From Porphyrobacter sp. AAP60 (GTDB lineage Bacteria; Pseudomonadota; Alphaproteobacteria; Sphingomonadales; Sphingomonadaceae): a stretch of DNA of 64,000 bases. Shown here one piece after another: positions 27,943 through 37,272 of the stretch. Under the pieces are notes generated by a model. That model had not been told where the DNA came from, did not search any database, and worked only from the letters and a program-made list of their open reading frames with translations. The position numbers and the translations under genes were made by a program. Location of the stretch: assembly GCF_001296025.1 (NCBI RefSeq), contig NZ_LJHV01000023.1, positions 1 through 64,000 on the forward strand, in the 5' to 3' direction. The number at the start of each line of letters is the position of its first letter. Positions within the stretch are counted from its first letter, which is position 1.

Positions 27943-28695
27943 GTGGATCTGCAACTCGACGGGAAAACCGCGCTGGTGCTGGGCGCAAGCAAGGGGCTGG
28001 GAAAGGCGATTGCCGATAGCCTTGCAGGTGAAGGCGTGGATGTCATCACCGTGGCGCGATCACCCGGCGCGGGAGATGCCAGCCGCCACATCGCCGCCGA
28101 TCTCGACGATCCGGCCGCACCCGATCAGATCATCGCGGCGGTGCGCGCCACCGGGTGCCCGATCGACATCATCGTGCTCAACAGCGGCGGGCCGCCGGTC
28201 GGCAGTGCGGCAGGCACTGCTCCCGCCGCCTATGCTGCCGTGTTCGACCGTATGTTCAATGCCCAGCTGTCGCTGACGCAGGCTTTTCTGCCCGCGATGC
28301 GCGAACGCGGGTTCGGGCGGATCATCGCCGTTGCCTCGACCAGCGTGGTCGCGCCGGTTCCCGGCCTTGTGCTGTCAAACACCGTGCGCGCCGCGCTGGC
28401 TTCGTGGTGCAAGACGCTGGCTTCCGAAGTGGCCGGCGACGGGGTGACGGTGAACCTGCTGCTGCCCGGCCAGATTGCCACTGACCGCCTCGCAAGCCTG
28501 CATGCAGGCCGCGCGCAGGCCAGCGGATTGGCGCCTGAAGACGTGCTTGCCAGCGCCAGGGCTGCCGTGCCCGCTGGCCGGTTCGGCAGGCCCGAGGAGT
28601 TCGGCGATATCGCCGCATTCCTTGCCAGCCCGCGCGCTGCTTATGTCACCGGATGCGCTATCAAGGTTGATGGCGGGATGACAGCCGCGCTGTAG
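27943..28695 (+). CDS. Atypical short-chain dehydrogenase/reductase lacking YxxxK
   Basis: The protein has 250 residues. The cofactor motif is LVLGASKGLGKAIADSL and the fold pattern LNSGGPP is retained. Where classical SDRs have YxxxK, this protein reads LSNTVRAALASWCKTLA, so the catalytic Tyr and Lys are replaced by Ser/Asn and Arg. A subgroup of FabG-like SDRs shares this SNxxR pattern. The GTG at 27943 has GGGAG seven bases upstream and is preferred over a GTG ten codons earlier. Confidence 0.85.
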   Translation: MDLQLDGKTALVLGASKGLGKAIADSLAGEGVDVITVARSPGAGDASRHIAADLDDPAAPDQIIAAVRATGCPIDIIVLNSGGPPVGSAAGTAPAAYAAVFDRMFNAQLSLTQAFLPAMRERGFGRIIAVASTSVVAPVPGLVLSNTVRAALASWCKTLASEVAGDGVTVNLLLPGQIATDRLASLHAGRAQASGLAPEDVLASARAAVPAGRFGRPEEFGDIAAFLASPRAAYVTGCAIKVDGGMTAAL

Positions 28696-28705
28696 CGCCC
28701 CCGGC

Positions 28706-29272
28706 CTATTTCGCCGCGAGACTTTGGCGGATCAGAGCAATTGCTTCGGGCGAATCCCATTCGTAACCGCCCGCCACGCGCAGCACTTCCTTGCCGCCGG
28801 CATCGAACAAAATCGTCAGCGGCAGCGCGCCTTCGGGCGTGAACTGCGCCGATAATGCGGTTTCGGGATCGAGCCACGGCTCCAGCCGCTCGAAACCTTT
28901 CTGCGCGAAGAACGGCCCCACTACCTCGGCCCCGCGCAAGTCCTGACTGACGGTGATCACCCGCACTTCGCCATCCAGCTCTGCCGCAAGGGTATCAAGC
29001 TGCGGCATTTCCTTGACGCAGGGCGCGCACCATGTGGCCCACAGGTTGATGAGCACCGGTCCATCCTGCGCGGCGAGATCGAGCGTCTGGCCCGCCGCAT
29101 CGCTGAACTGCATCGCTGGCAGCGGGGTTCCGGCAAACTTGCGATCAACCACGCCCGCCGCCGCTGGCGCGCTTTCAGCGCCTTCAGCCGGTTGCGCTGG
29201 GCCCTCGCCCGCCCTATCGCATCCCGCCAGTAGCAGGAGCGAAAAGCCGAGAATGAACGACAAGCGGGACAT
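28706..29272 (-). CDS. TlpA-like thioredoxin-fold lipoprotein
   Basis: The protein has 188 residues. A lipoprotein signal ([13 protein letters not shown]) is followed by an acidic/alanine linker and a TlpA/ResA-type thioredoxin domain with active site [15 protein letters not shown]. It probably reduces or protects periplasmic disulfides, for instance in cytochrome c maturation. Its ATG overlaps the divergent argH ATG (CATG), so neither gene has separate leader DNA. Confidence 0.88.
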   Translation of the reverse strand: MSRLSFILGFSLLLLAGCDRAGEGPAQPAEGAESAPAAAGVVDRKFAGTPLPAMQFSDAAGQTLDLAAQDGPVLINLWATWCAPCVKEMPQLDTLAAELDGEVRVITVSQDLRGAEVVGPFFAQKGFERLEPWLDPETALSAQFTPEGALPLTILFDAGGKEVLRVAGGYEWDSPEAIALIRQSLAAK

Positions 29273-30680
29273 GACAGGCTCCGATGAAAAGGCGGCCAAC
29301 GCCATGTGGGGCGGGCGCTTCGCTGCTGGCCCTAGCGCGATCATGCGCGAAATCAACGCCTCGATCCCGTTCGACAAGGCGCTGTGGCGGCAGGATATCG
29401 CCGCCAGCAAAGCCCATGTCGCGATGCTGGGCGTGCAGGGGATCATCGCAGGCGAGGATGCGCTGGTGATCGCCAATGGTCTGGATGCGGTTGCCGCCGA
29501 ATACGAGACGGACGGCGTGCCCGAGGATTGGGACCGCGAAGACATCCACATGACCACCGAAGCGCGGCTGGCCGAACTGATCGGCCCGGTCGCGGGGCGC
29601 TTGCACACCGCACGCAGCCGCAATGATCAGGTGGCAACCGATTTCCGCTTGTGGGTGCGCGATGCTTTTGCCGAACTCGGCGCAGGGCTGGCCGCGCTGC
29701 AACAGGCGCTCGTCACCCGCGCTGGCGAGCACGCGGCCGACATCATGCCCGGCTTTACCCACTTGCAAACCGCGCAGCCCGTAACGCTCGGCCACCATCT
29801 GATGGCCTATTACGAGATGTTCCGACGGGATCGCGCGCGGATCGCGGATGCGACGGCGCGGATGAACGAATGTCCGCTGGGCAGCGCGGCGCTGGCGGGC
29901 ACGGGCTTTCCGATTGATCGCGAAGCCACTGCGCAGGCGCTGGGCTTCGATCGTCCCACCGCCAATTCGCTGGACGCCGTGTCCGACCGCGATTTCGCGC
30001 TGGATTACCTGTGGTGCTGTTCTTCCACCGCGCTCCACCTCTCGCGCCTCGCCGAAGAATTGATCCTGTGGGCCAGCCAGCCGTTCGGCTTCATCCGCCT
30101 GCCCGATAGCCTGTCCACCGGCTCTTCGATCATGCCGCAGAAGAAAAACCCCGACGCCGCCGAACTGGTGCGCGGCCATTCCGGCCGGGTGATCGGCGCG
30201 CTCACCAGCCTGATGATCACCATGAAGGGCCTGCCGCTCGCCTATTCCAAGGACATGCAGGATGATAAGCCCCCGGTGTTCGAGGCCGCCGGCCTGATGG
30301 GCCTGAGCATCGCGGCGATGACGGGAATGATCGCAGGCGCAACCTTCAATACCGCCCGGATGCGCGCCGCTGCCGAGATGGGCTATGCCACTGCAACCGA
30401 TCTGGCTGACTGGCTGGTGCGGGCGCGCGGCATCCCCTTCCGCGAGGCGCATCATATCACCGGCGCTGCGGTGAAACTGGCCGAAAGCCGGGGCATCGCG
30501 CTCGATCAGTTGCCGCTTGCCGATCTACAGGCAATCGACGGGCGGATTGATGACAGCGTGTTCGAAGCGCTGTCGGTGGATGCTTCGGTTGCGGCGCGCG
30601 CATCCTATGGCGGAACCGCGCCCGATCAGGTCCGTTTGCAAGTCACCCGCGCCGCCCGTGCGCTGGGATTGGAGGAATGA
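29271..30680 (+). CDS. argH: Argininosuccinate lyase
   Basis: This enzyme cleaves argininosuccinate to arginine and fumarate. In the 469-residue protein, the N-terminal [27 protein letters not shown] and the superfamily signature [19 protein letters not shown] are intact. The start at 29271 (MTGSDEK) is preferred; a Met six codons upstream is also possible. The next gene overlaps its stop as ATGA. Confidence 0.96.
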   Translation: MTGSDEKAANAMWGGRFAAGPSAIMREINASIPFDKALWRQDIAASKAHVAMLGVQGIIAGEDALVIANGLDAVAAEYETDGVPEDWDREDIHMTTEARLAELIGPVAGRLHTARSRNDQVATDFRLWVRDAFAELGAGLAALQQALVTRAGEHAADIMPGFTHLQTAQPVTLGHHLMAYYEMFRRDRARIADATARMNECPLGSAALAGTGFPIDREATAQALGFDRPTANSLDAVSDRDFALDYLWCCSSTALHLSRLAEELILWASQPFGFIRLPDSLSTGSSIMPQKKNPDAAELVRGHSGRVIGALTSLMITMKGLPLAYSKDMQDDKPPVFEAAGLMGLSIAAMTGMIAGATFNTARMRAAAEMGYATATDLADWLVRARGIPFREAHHITGAAVKLAESRGIALDQLPLADLQAIDGRIDDSVFEALSVDASVAARASYGGTAPDQVRLQVTRAARALGLEE

Positions 30681-30928
30681 TGCGAACCGCGATTGCCCCC
30701 GGGCTTGCCGTGCTGCTTGCCGCCCTGCTTTCCGCTTGCGGGACGCGCGAGCCGCTGACCCCGCTTGAAGGCGCCAGCCTGCCGACCGCGCCCTATGGCG
30801 CACAGACCAAGCCATCCGCCGAAGAACTGCTGCGCCGCGATGCGCTGGCGGCGCCGGAACGCAGTGTCGAATTGCGCCGCCGGTCGGAAGAACGGCAGGA
30901 TGATCCCTTCGATCTGCCTCCCGAATAA
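30677..30928 (+). CDS. Small LptM-like lipoprotein
   Basis: The protein has 83 residues. A lipoprotein signal ends at LSACG. A short Pro-containing segment ([15 protein letters not shown]) follows the lipid cysteine and the tail is charged. Its size, lipobox and position directly before lysA match the LptM/YifL class, which helps the outer-membrane LPS translocon mature. Sequence alone is too short for certainty. It overlaps argH by four bases. Confidence 0.7.
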   Translation: MMRTAIAPGLAVLLAALLSACGTREPLTPLEGASLPTAPYGAQTKPSAEELLRRDALAAPERSVELRRRSEERQDDPFDLPPE

Positions 30929-30940
30929 AAAGCGAACCCA

Positions 30941-32200
30941 ATGGACCATTTTGCGATATTTGACGGCGTTATGCACACCGAGGATGTGCCCCTGCCGGTG
31001 ATTGCCGAAGCAGTCGGCACCCCCGTCTATGTCTATTCGCGTGCCACGCTGGAACGCCACGCGCGGGTGTTCCGCGAAGCGCTGGCTGCGGTGCCGGACA
31101 AGCTGATCGCCTTCGCGGTCAAATCGAACCCCAATCTTGCCGTGCTCAAGGTGCTGGGGCAGCAGGGTATGGGCGCGGACGTGGTCTCGGTTGGCGAAAT
31201 GCGCCGCGCCTTGGCTGCGGGGATCGCGCCCGAAAAGATCGTGTTCTCCGGCGTGGGCAAGACCGCGGCCGAGATGAACGCCGCGCTGGATGCCGGGATC
31301 GGGCAATTCAATATCGAGAGCGAGGAAGAGGGCGAAGAACTCGCCGCTCTGGCCGCCGCCAAGGGCATGACAGCGCAGTGCACGCTGCGGATCAACCCCG
31401 ATGTCGATGCTGGCACCCATGACAAGATTTCGACCGGCAAGGCCGACAACAAGTTCGGTGTGCCGATCAGCGAGGCCGGGCAGATTTTCGGCAAACTGGC
31501 GGGCCTGCCGGGCGTGAACCTGCGCGGCGTGGCCGTGCATATCGGCAGCCAATTGGCTGATCTGGCTCCATTAGAGGCGGCATTTATCAAACTCGGCACC
31601 CTGGTGGCGGCGCTGCGCAGCGCGGGGCATGTGATCACCCATGTCGATCTGGGCGGCGGGCTGGGCGTGCCTTACCGCGTTGGTGAAGTGCTGCCTGCTC
31701 CGGCAGAATATGGCGCGATGGTGGCGCGGGTGACGGCTGACTGGGGCGTGAAGCTGATCTTCGAGCCCGGCCGGGTGATTGCGGGCAATGCCGGCGTCCT
31801 GCTGACGCGGGTGGTGCGGGTAAAGCGCGGGATCAAGGATCCTTTCGTGATCGTCGATGCGGCGATGAACGATCTGGCGCGTCCAGCGCTCTACGGTGCC
31901 TATCATCACTTCGAGGCGGTGCAGCCTTCGGGCGCGCGGATGACGGCCAATATCGTCGGCCCGATCTGCGAAACCGGCGATACATTTGCCATGGGCCGCG
32001 AGTGCGACAAGTTGGAAGCCGGCGAACTCGCCGTGTTCCGCACCGCGGGCGCATATGGGGCAACCATGGCCTCATCCTACAATTCACGCGGGTTCGTCGC
32101 CGAAGTGCTGGTGCATGGTGACAAGTTCGCGGTGGTTGCCGACCGGATCGAGGCAGGCGCGATCATGGATGCGGAACGCGTGCCCGAATGGCTGATCTGA
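30941..32200 (+). CDS. lysA: Diaminopimelate decarboxylase
   Basis: This PLP enzyme of lysine synthesis has 419 residues. The PLP lysine lies in IAFAVKSNPNLAVLKVL. HIGSQL, THVDLGGGLGV, EPGRVIAGNAG and PICETGDTFA are family motifs. It forms an operon with argH and the small lipoprotein; only 12 bases precede its start. Confidence 0.97.
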   Translation: MDHFAIFDGVMHTEDVPLPVIAEAVGTPVYVYSRATLERHARVFREALAAVPDKLIAFAVKSNPNLAVLKVLGQQGMGADVVSVGEMRRALAAGIAPEKIVFSGVGKTAAEMNAALDAGIGQFNIESEEEGEELAALAAAKGMTAQCTLRINPDVDAGTHDKISTGKADNKFGVPISEAGQIFGKLAGLPGVNLRGVAVHIGSQLADLAPLEAAFIKLGTLVAALRSAGHVITHVDLGGGLGVPYRVGEVLPAPAEYGAMVARVTADWGVKLIFEPGRVIAGNAGVLLTRVVRVKRGIKDPFVIVDAAMNDLARPALYGAYHHFEAVQPSGARMTANIVGPICETGDTFAMGRECDKLEAGELAVFRTAGAYGATMASSYNSRGFVAEVLVHGDKFAVVADRIEAGAIMDAERVPEWLI

Positions 32201-32207
32201 GCCGGTC

Positions 32208-33137
32208 ATGAGCACCATCGCCAGCCTGCCGCTGTTCCATCAGATTGACGGGCAACAGGTGCTGGTGCTCGGCGATGGGCCTGCGGCGGAGCCGAAACGG
32301 CGGCTGGTCGAACGGGCTGGCGGGGTGATTGTCGATGACCTTGCCCGCGCTGTGGATGAAGGCGTTCGGTTGGCCTTTATCGCCTATGATGATGCCCGCG
32401 CATGCGAGGTTGCGGCGATCAATGCGCGCTGTGCGGGGATGCTGGTCAATGTCGTTGACCGGCCGGAATTATGCGATTTTACAACGCCTTCCATCCTGGA
32501 CCGTGACCCGCTGCTGATCGCGGTTGGCACTGGGGGGGCTTCTGCTGGCCTCGCCAAGCATGTGCGACTTCGGCTGGAGCGGGCGCTTCCGGCGAGCCTC
32601 GGCTTGCTGGCAAAGGGTCTGGAGGCCGCCCGTCCTGCATTGCGCAAACGCTTTCCCGACGGGGCAGACCGGCGGCGCGTGGTGGATGCGGCATTGCGCG
32701 AAGGGGCTGTGCTCGACCCGCTTGATCCGCAATCTTTTCAGCGCGTTGATGCATGGCTTGCGGGTTCGCAAACAGCGCAATCAGGCGCGGTCTTCGACCT
32801 CACTCTGGCCAGTGCCGATCCCGAAGACCTGACCTTGCGACAGGCGCGTTTGCTGGGGGAAGCGGATGTTCTGTTGCTGGATGGTGATGTGCCGCCTGCG
32901 ATCCTTGCCAGAGCCCGCGCAGATGCAGCCCGGTTGGTCTGGGATGCCACGGAAACGCCAAAATTGGCGGGTCTGGAGGGGGTCAAGACAGGGTCTGGCG
33001 CGACCGAGACGGGGTCTGGAGCGATCAAGCAGGGGTCTAATCCCGCTTCTGGCGCAACCGGACAAGCCAGCTCTGATACTGCCCCCGGCCTCACCCTGAT
33101 CCTGCGCTGGCGGCCCGCCCCGCCAATTGTTGGTTAG
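32208..33137 (+). CDS. Siroheme synthase-like protein with truncated methyltransferase tail
   Basis: The protein has 309 residues. Residues 1-115 match the precorrin-2 dehydrogenase/ferrochelatase domain (QQVLVLGDGPAAEPKRRLVERAG, NVVDRPELCDFTTPSILDRDPLLIAVGTGGASAGLAKHVR). A later block DLTLRQARLLGEADVLLLDGDVPPAIL resembles the start of the uroporphyrinogen methyltransferase domain, but that domain is cut short. The tail from about residue 255 (TGSGATETGSGAIKQGS) is encoded by phased GGGTC-type repeats. It lies eight bases after lysA. Confidence 0.75.
   Translation: MSTIASLPLFHQIDGQQVLVLGDGPAAEPKRRLVERAGGVIVDDLARAVDEGVRLAFIAYDDARACEVAAINARCAGMLVNVVDRPELCDFTTPSILDRDPLLIAVGTGGASAGLAKHVRLRLERALPASLGLLAKGLEAARPALRKRFPDGADRRRVVDAALREGAVLDPLDPQSFQRVDAWLAGSQTAQSGAVFDLTLASADPEDLTLRQARLLGEADVLLLDGDVPPAILARARADAARLVWDATETPKLAGLEGVKTGSGATETGSGAIKQGSNPASGATGQASSDTAPGLTLILRWRPAPPIVG
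32969..33040 (+). repeat. 11-bp phased GGGTC-type repeat array inside a coding region (array C)
   Basis: Units GGGTCTGG, GGGTCAAG, GGGTCTGG, a degenerate unit, GGGTCTGG, GATCAAG and GGGTCTAA are spaced by about 10-11 bases. The GTC triplets lie at 32971, 32982, 32993, 33014 and 33035. The array is the same kind as those beside both parS sites, but here it encodes the low-complexity Gly/Ser/Thr tail of the siroheme-synthase-like protein. Confidence 0.65.
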
Positions 33138-34141
33138 GCTGCCAGTTCCAACGGCGTGCGCAAGCTGGCGAAATAACCCGCCATCGCGGCAATCGCCTTT
33201 TCGCTGAGTGCAATGAAAGCGCGCCGCCGGTCCGCCGGATCGGGCACGCGCACGAAGATGCCGCTTTCCACCATCTGGCTGAGCCAGCGCAGCGCCGTGG
33301 TGGCTGGCACGCCCGCCGCGATGCACAGAGATGTGACCGAGACCTGCGCCCCTTCGCCATGCGCTGCGGTGAGATCGAGCAGCATGTCCCACGCCGGATC
33401 GCCGAACAGTTCGGGATCGAAGAACCGCGTGCGGGCCTGACGGTTGGCGATCATCTGGCGGATAATCCGCGGATCGGGCAACACAAGTTCCGGCTTCGTC
33501 CCGCCAAAGCCGCCGACAGCTTCCGGCCCGCGATAATCGCGACGCACATCACCAACCGCCGCTGCGGGCGCGGACGCCGCCCCGGTCATCCGGTCAAGCG
33601 AGTGGGCAATCGCTTCGACCTGCTGCGACAGGCGCAGCAAGGCGATACGGTCTTCCTCTCCCATTTCGCGCAGGCGGGCGGCCCCGGCCTCTCCCATCAC
33701 GCGGCCCACCGCGATCACGCGCTCAGCGCGGCTGGGGCTGACGAGGATCTGTGGATTGGACTGGTCGAGCACGGCAAACACATCATCCAGCCCATCCAGA
33801 TTGGTGGCGACGATCAGCTTGGCCCCCGAACGCGCCACCCGCATATCGAGCCGCGCGAGGCCCGCCAGCATCATTCCGTCAATCCCCCGCGAGCCGGTGA
33901 CCATGCAATCGACCACCACCACATCGCCCAGCAGCGCGATCGGCCCTTCGAGCAGCGCCCGCAGCGAACCACCATCGATGCTCCGGAAACCGGCTCCGCC
34001 AAGATCGGTAGCGATCTGCCGGCGAAGACCTTCATCCGCGCCGAAAATCGCGACACGCGCCGGCAGGCCCGCGCCGTCATCAGCCATGTCATAGGCAAAA
34101 TCAGCCTGCGGGGATTGGGAGGATGTAGCGTTGGTCAGCAT
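33134..34141 (-). CDS. Winged-helix (MarR-like) regulator with receiver-like N-terminal domain
   Basis: The protein has 335 residues. Residues about 25-150 look like a degenerate receiver domain (RVAIFGADEGLRRQIATDL, DVVVVDCM). About 165-190 is a coiled segment. The C-terminal 100 residues form a winged helix (VSVTSLCIAAGVPATTALRWLSQMVESGIFVRVPDPADRRRAFIALSEKA). The ATG at 34141 has GGAG at eight bases and lies downstream of a clear promoter that would overlap the upstream alternative. The target genes are unknown; autoregulation is suggested by the palindrome. Confidence 0.8.
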   Translation of the reverse strand: MLTNATSSQSPQADFAYDMADDGAGLPARVAIFGADEGLRRQIATDLGGAGFRSIDGGSLRALLEGPIALLGDVVVVDCMVTGSRGIDGMMLAGLARLDMRVARSGAKLIVATNLDGLDDVFAVLDQSNPQILVSPSRAERVIAVGRVMGEAGAARLREMGEEDRIALLRLSQQVEAIAHSLDRMTGAASAPAAAVGDVRRDYRGPEAVGGFGGTKPELVLPDPRIIRQMIANRQARTRFFDPELFGDPAWDMLLDLTAAHGEGAQVSVTSLCIAAGVPATTALRWLSQMVESGIFVRVPDPADRRRAFIALSEKAIAAMAGYFASLRTPLELAA

Positions 34142-34150
34142 CGAATCGAC

Positions 34151-34165
34151 TCCAACAATGTTGGA
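34151..34165. promoter_or_regulatory. Candidate operator for the winged-helix regulator
   Basis: Perfect inverted repeat TCCAACA-A-TGTTGGA lies between the predicted -10 box and the regulator's start codon, a classical position for autorepression. Confidence 0.5.
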
Positions 34166-34168
34166 ACG

Positions 34169-34196
34169 ATTATGGAACAAAACCGGATCAGGTCAA
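34169..34196 (-). promoter_or_regulatory. Sigma-70-type promoter for the winged-helix regulator
   Basis: On the minus strand TTGACC and CATAAT are separated by 16 bases, with a start point expected about 20 bases before the ATG at 34141. Confidence 0.55.
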
Positions 34197-34255
34197 GTAA
34201 ATATGCGTAATCGCAGTAGGATCACGCCTCCGTCAGCCCTTCAGACTAGCCCCTT

Positions 34256-34810
34256 TCACGGCCGGATTTCGATCACGGTGCCATCAGGCACGATGCGCCA
34301 CAGTTCCTCGATTTCGTCGTTGGAAAGCGCGATGCAGCCATCAGTCCAGTCGCCCGGCACGCGGCCGAACGGCAGGCCATTGGGCTGGCCGTGAAGGAAG
34401 ATATCGCCGCCGGGCGAGCGTCCGTATTGGCGGGCAAATTCACGGTCGGCAGGCGCGGGATAGGAGATTTTCAGGCTGAGATGATAGGCGCTGCCGGGGT
34501 TGCGCCCTTCGATCACGTAGCGGCCTTCGGGCGTGCGTTCATCGCCTTCGAACTGCTTGTGCCCCTGCGGCTGATCTCCGAATTGCAAGCCCCGCCACAC
34601 CTTGACCGGATGCCCGCCGGCATAGCCGATCATCATCCGTTCGGACTTGTCGACCAGCAGATAATCGATCTGGGAGAACGCCCGCTGCGGCACGATCCGC
34701 GCCGCTTCGCGCGCCAGCGGCGGCTGCGAAACAGGTGCTTCGGCCTGCTTGGGCTGAGGCGCGGCGCAGGCAGCAAGCGCGAGCAGAGGCAAAAGGGCGA
34801 GGCGCGTCAT
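34256..34810 (-). CDS. L,D-transpeptidase (YkuD-like) lipoprotein
   Basis: The protein has 184 residues. A lipoprotein signal (LALLPLLALAACAA) is followed by a YkuD-type domain with KSERMMIGYAGG, TPEGRYVIEGRN, FLHGQPNG and the catalytic block GDWTDGCIALSNDEI carrying the nucleophile Cys. It should crosslink or modify peptidoglycan in the periplasm. The start at MTRLALLP gives a proper signal peptide. It is the second gene after purA, with a 33-base gap. Confidence 0.85.
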   Translation of the reverse strand: MTRLALLPLLALAACAAPQPKQAEAPVSQPPLAREAARIVPQRAFSQIDYLLVDKSERMMIGYAGGHPVKVWRGLQFGDQPQGHKQFEGDERTPEGRYVIEGRNPGSAYHLSLKISYPAPADREFARQYGRSPGGDIFLHGQPNGLPFGRVPGDWTDGCIALSNDEIEELWRIVPDGTVIEIRP

Positions 34811-34843
34811 CCCGGAAAGGATAACGCGCCCTGCCCCGTTCAA

Positions 34844-36133
34844 TCAATCCACAAACGGATCCCGCATCAGGATCGTGTCGTCACGTTCGGGCGAGGTCGA
34901 AACCAGCGCCACAGGGCATTCGATCAGTTCCTGAATGCGCTGGATATACTTGATCGCGTTGGCGGGCAGATCGGCATAGGAGCGCGCACCTGCGGTGCTT
35001 TCGTGCCAGCCGTCCATCTCTTCATAGATCGGCTCGCATTCGGCCTGATCGGCGGCGTGGCTGGGGAGGTAATCATACACCTTCCCGCGCAGCCGGTATC
35101 CGGTGCAGATCGCCACGCGGTCGAGGCCGTCGAGCACGTCGATCTTGGTCAGCGCGATGCCGGTCACACCGCTGATGGCGCAAGATTGACGCACCAGGAC
35201 GGCATCGAACCAGCCGACGCGGCGCTTGCGCCCGGTGACGGTGCCGAATTCATGGCCGCGCTCGCCAAGGCGCTGGCCGATGTCGTCTTCCAGTTCCGTA
35301 GGGAACGGGCCGCTACCGACGCGGGTGGTGTAGGCCTTTACGATGCCCAGCACATAGCCGGTCGAATTGGGGCCGAGCCCGCTGCCGCTGGCTGCCGTTC
35401 CGCTGACGGTGTTGGAGCTTGTGACAAACGGATAGGTGCCGTGATCGACATCGAGCAGCACGCCCTGCGCACCTTCGAACAGGATTTTGGCCCCTGCGCG
35501 GCGCACCTTCTTCAACCGCTTCCACACCGGCTGGGCGAATTTCAGCACGAAAGGCGCAATTTCGCGCAGTTCTTCCAGCAGCGCGGCGCGGTCAACCGGC
35601 GGCTGGCCGAAGCCTGCCCGCAGCGCGTCATGGTGGGCGCACAGCCGATCAAGCTGCGGCTCCAGCGTATCGAGATGCGCCAGATCGCACACGCGAATGG
35701 CGCGGCGGCCGACCTTGTCCTCGTAAGCCGGGCCGATCCCGCGACCGGTGGTGCCGATCTTGCCCTTGCCCGCCGCCGTTTCGCGCAACCCGTCCAGATC
35801 GCGGTGCAGCGGCAGGATCAGCGGGCAATTATCCGCCACGGCAAGGTTTTCATCGGTGATCGAAACGCCCTGCCCTTCCAGCTTGGCGACCTCGTCACGC
35901 AGCGCCCAGGGATCCAGCACCACGCCGTTGCCGATCACCGACAGCGTGCCTGAAACGATGCCGGAGGGCAGCAGCGAGAGTTTATAGGTCTTGCCGTCGA
36001 TCACCAGCGTATGCCCGGCATTGTGCCCGCCCTGAAAGCGCACGACCACATCGGCGCGGCTGGCGAGCCAATCGACGATCTTGCCTTTGCCCTCATCGCC
36101 CCATTGGGCGCCGATCACGGTGACGTTGGCCAT
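34844..36133 (-). CDS. purA: Adenylosuccinate synthetase
   Basis: This enzyme couples GTP hydrolysis to formation of adenylosuccinate from IMP and aspartate. In the 429-residue protein, [17 protein letters not shown] is the P-loop-like signature, GHNAGHTLV and [14 protein letters not shown] follow, and CTGYRLRGK is near the C-terminus. An AAGGAAGC ribosome site precedes the ATG. A seven-base stem hairpin (36159-36165 with 36176-36182) lies in the leader. Confidence 0.97.
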   Translation of the reverse strand: MANVTVIGAQWGDEGKGKIVDWLASRADVVVRFQGGHNAGHTLVIDGKTYKLSLLPSGIVSGTLSVIGNGVVLDPWALRDEVAKLEGQGVSITDENLAVADNCPLILPLHRDLDGLRETAAGKGKIGTTGRGIGPAYEDKVGRRAIRVCDLAHLDTLEPQLDRLCAHHDALRAGFGQPPVDRAALLEELREIAPFVLKFAQPVWKRLKKVRRAGAKILFEGAQGVLLDVDHGTYPFVTSSNTVSGTAASGSGLGPNSTGYVLGIVKAYTTRVGSGPFPTELEDDIGQRLGERGHEFGTVTGRKRRVGWFDAVLVRQSCAISGVTGIALTKIDVLDGLDRVAICTGYRLRGKVYDYLPSHAADQAECEPIYEEMDGWHESTAGARSYADLPANAIKYIQRIQELIECPVALVSTSPERDDTILMRDPFVD

Positions 36134-36284
36134 TTGCTTCCTTACAATGCAGGGGAGAAACCGCCGGGACGCCTAGGCGGTTGGGCCTGTCAGGGCAAGG
36201 GCGCGAACACGTGCGCTGCACGGCGCGGCGAAAGGTTTTTGGCGATGCTGCGTTAAGACAAGGTATCGCACTGCAAAAGGAGCC

Positions 36285-37190
36285 ATGATGAACACTGCTG
36301 CCAAAGCCCTGCTTGCCGCGATCGCATTGGCAGCGATTGCCGCCCCGATCCTTGGCCAGCAGGGCGGCACAGCCGGAGATACAGGCGCAGGATCACAACC
36401 GGCCGCGCCCGCACCGCGGACGATTTACTATGGCAGCGATTCGCTTCAGGCGCTTGACCTGTGGGTGCCCAAAGGTGCGAAAAAGGCGCCGCTGGTGCTG
36501 TTCGTGCATGGCGGCGGGTGGAAGCGCGGGTCAAAGGATAACGCGGGCAGCCGCGCCCTGCCGGGGCACTTGGTGGCGCAGGGTTATGCCTATGCCTCGA
36601 TCGATTACCGGCTCGTGCCCCGCAACAGCGTGGAAGAGCAGGCGAGCGATGTCGCCGCGGCGCTGGCCTATCTGCTGGAGCGCGCCGATGCGCTGGGGAT
36701 CGATCGCAGCCGTGTGGTTCTGACCGGACACAGCGCGGGCGCGCATCTGGTGGCGCTGGTGGGGACGGATGAACGCTATCTGCGCGCCGCAGGCCTCAGC
36801 TTTGCCGATATCGACGGGGTGATGCCCAATGACGGCGCGGCCTATGATGTGCCTGCGCAGATGGCGCAGGCGGGGCGGTTCATGGGCAAGACCTACGAAC
36901 AGGCTTTCGGCACCGATCCCGCGCGCCAGCAGGCGCTTTCGCCCACCTTCCACGCCGCCGCGCCCAATGCGCCCGCATTTCTGCTGATCCACGTCCAGCG
37001 CGAGGACGGCGTGGCGCAGAACGCCGCCCTGGCCGAGGCTCTGCGGCGCGGGGGTTCGCAGGTCGAAATCGGCAGCTTCCCCGGAAGCGGCCGGCGCGGG
37101 CACATGGAGATCAACCGCAAGCTGGGCGAGCCGGATTACCCGGCCACCCCTGTTATGGATGCGTGGCTGAAGAAGGTGTTCGCAGGGTAG
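36285..37190 (+). CDS. Secreted alpha/beta hydrolase (esterase)
   Basis: The protein has 301 residues with a signal peptide (LLAAIALAAIAAPILG). The oxyanion-hole block is LFVHGGGWKRG and the nucleophile elbow is LTGHSAGAHLVALVG. A late His (RRGHMEIN) fits the catalytic triad. The pattern is that of hormone-sensitive-lipase-like or kynurenine-formamidase-like esterases; the substrate is unknown. A strong AAAGGAG ribosome site precedes the start. It is divergent from purA. Confidence 0.88.
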   Translation: MMNTAAKALLAAIALAAIAAPILGQQGGTAGDTGAGSQPAAPAPRTIYYGSDSLQALDLWVPKGAKKAPLVLFVHGGGWKRGSKDNAGSRALPGHLVAQGYAYASIDYRLVPRNSVEEQASDVAAALAYLLERADALGIDRSRVVLTGHSAGAHLVALVGTDERYLRAAGLSFADIDGVMPNDGAAYDVPAQMAQAGRFMGKTYEQAFGTDPARQQALSPTFHAAAPNAPAFLLIHVQREDGVAQNAALAEALRRGGSQVEIGSFPGSGRRGHMEINRKLGEPDYPATPVMDAWLKKVFAG

Positions 37191-37272
37191 CATGTGCCAG
37201 TCGGGAACGGCTGCTTTCGGCAACACGCACTGCTAAGCGCCGTGGCGGCTTTTGGGTGGAAAACGGCCATTC

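Noticed and set aside
34142..34180. Upstream ATG of the winged-helix regulator
   Set aside because: It lies inside the predicted promoter; the ATG at 34141 has a proper Shine-Dalgarno.
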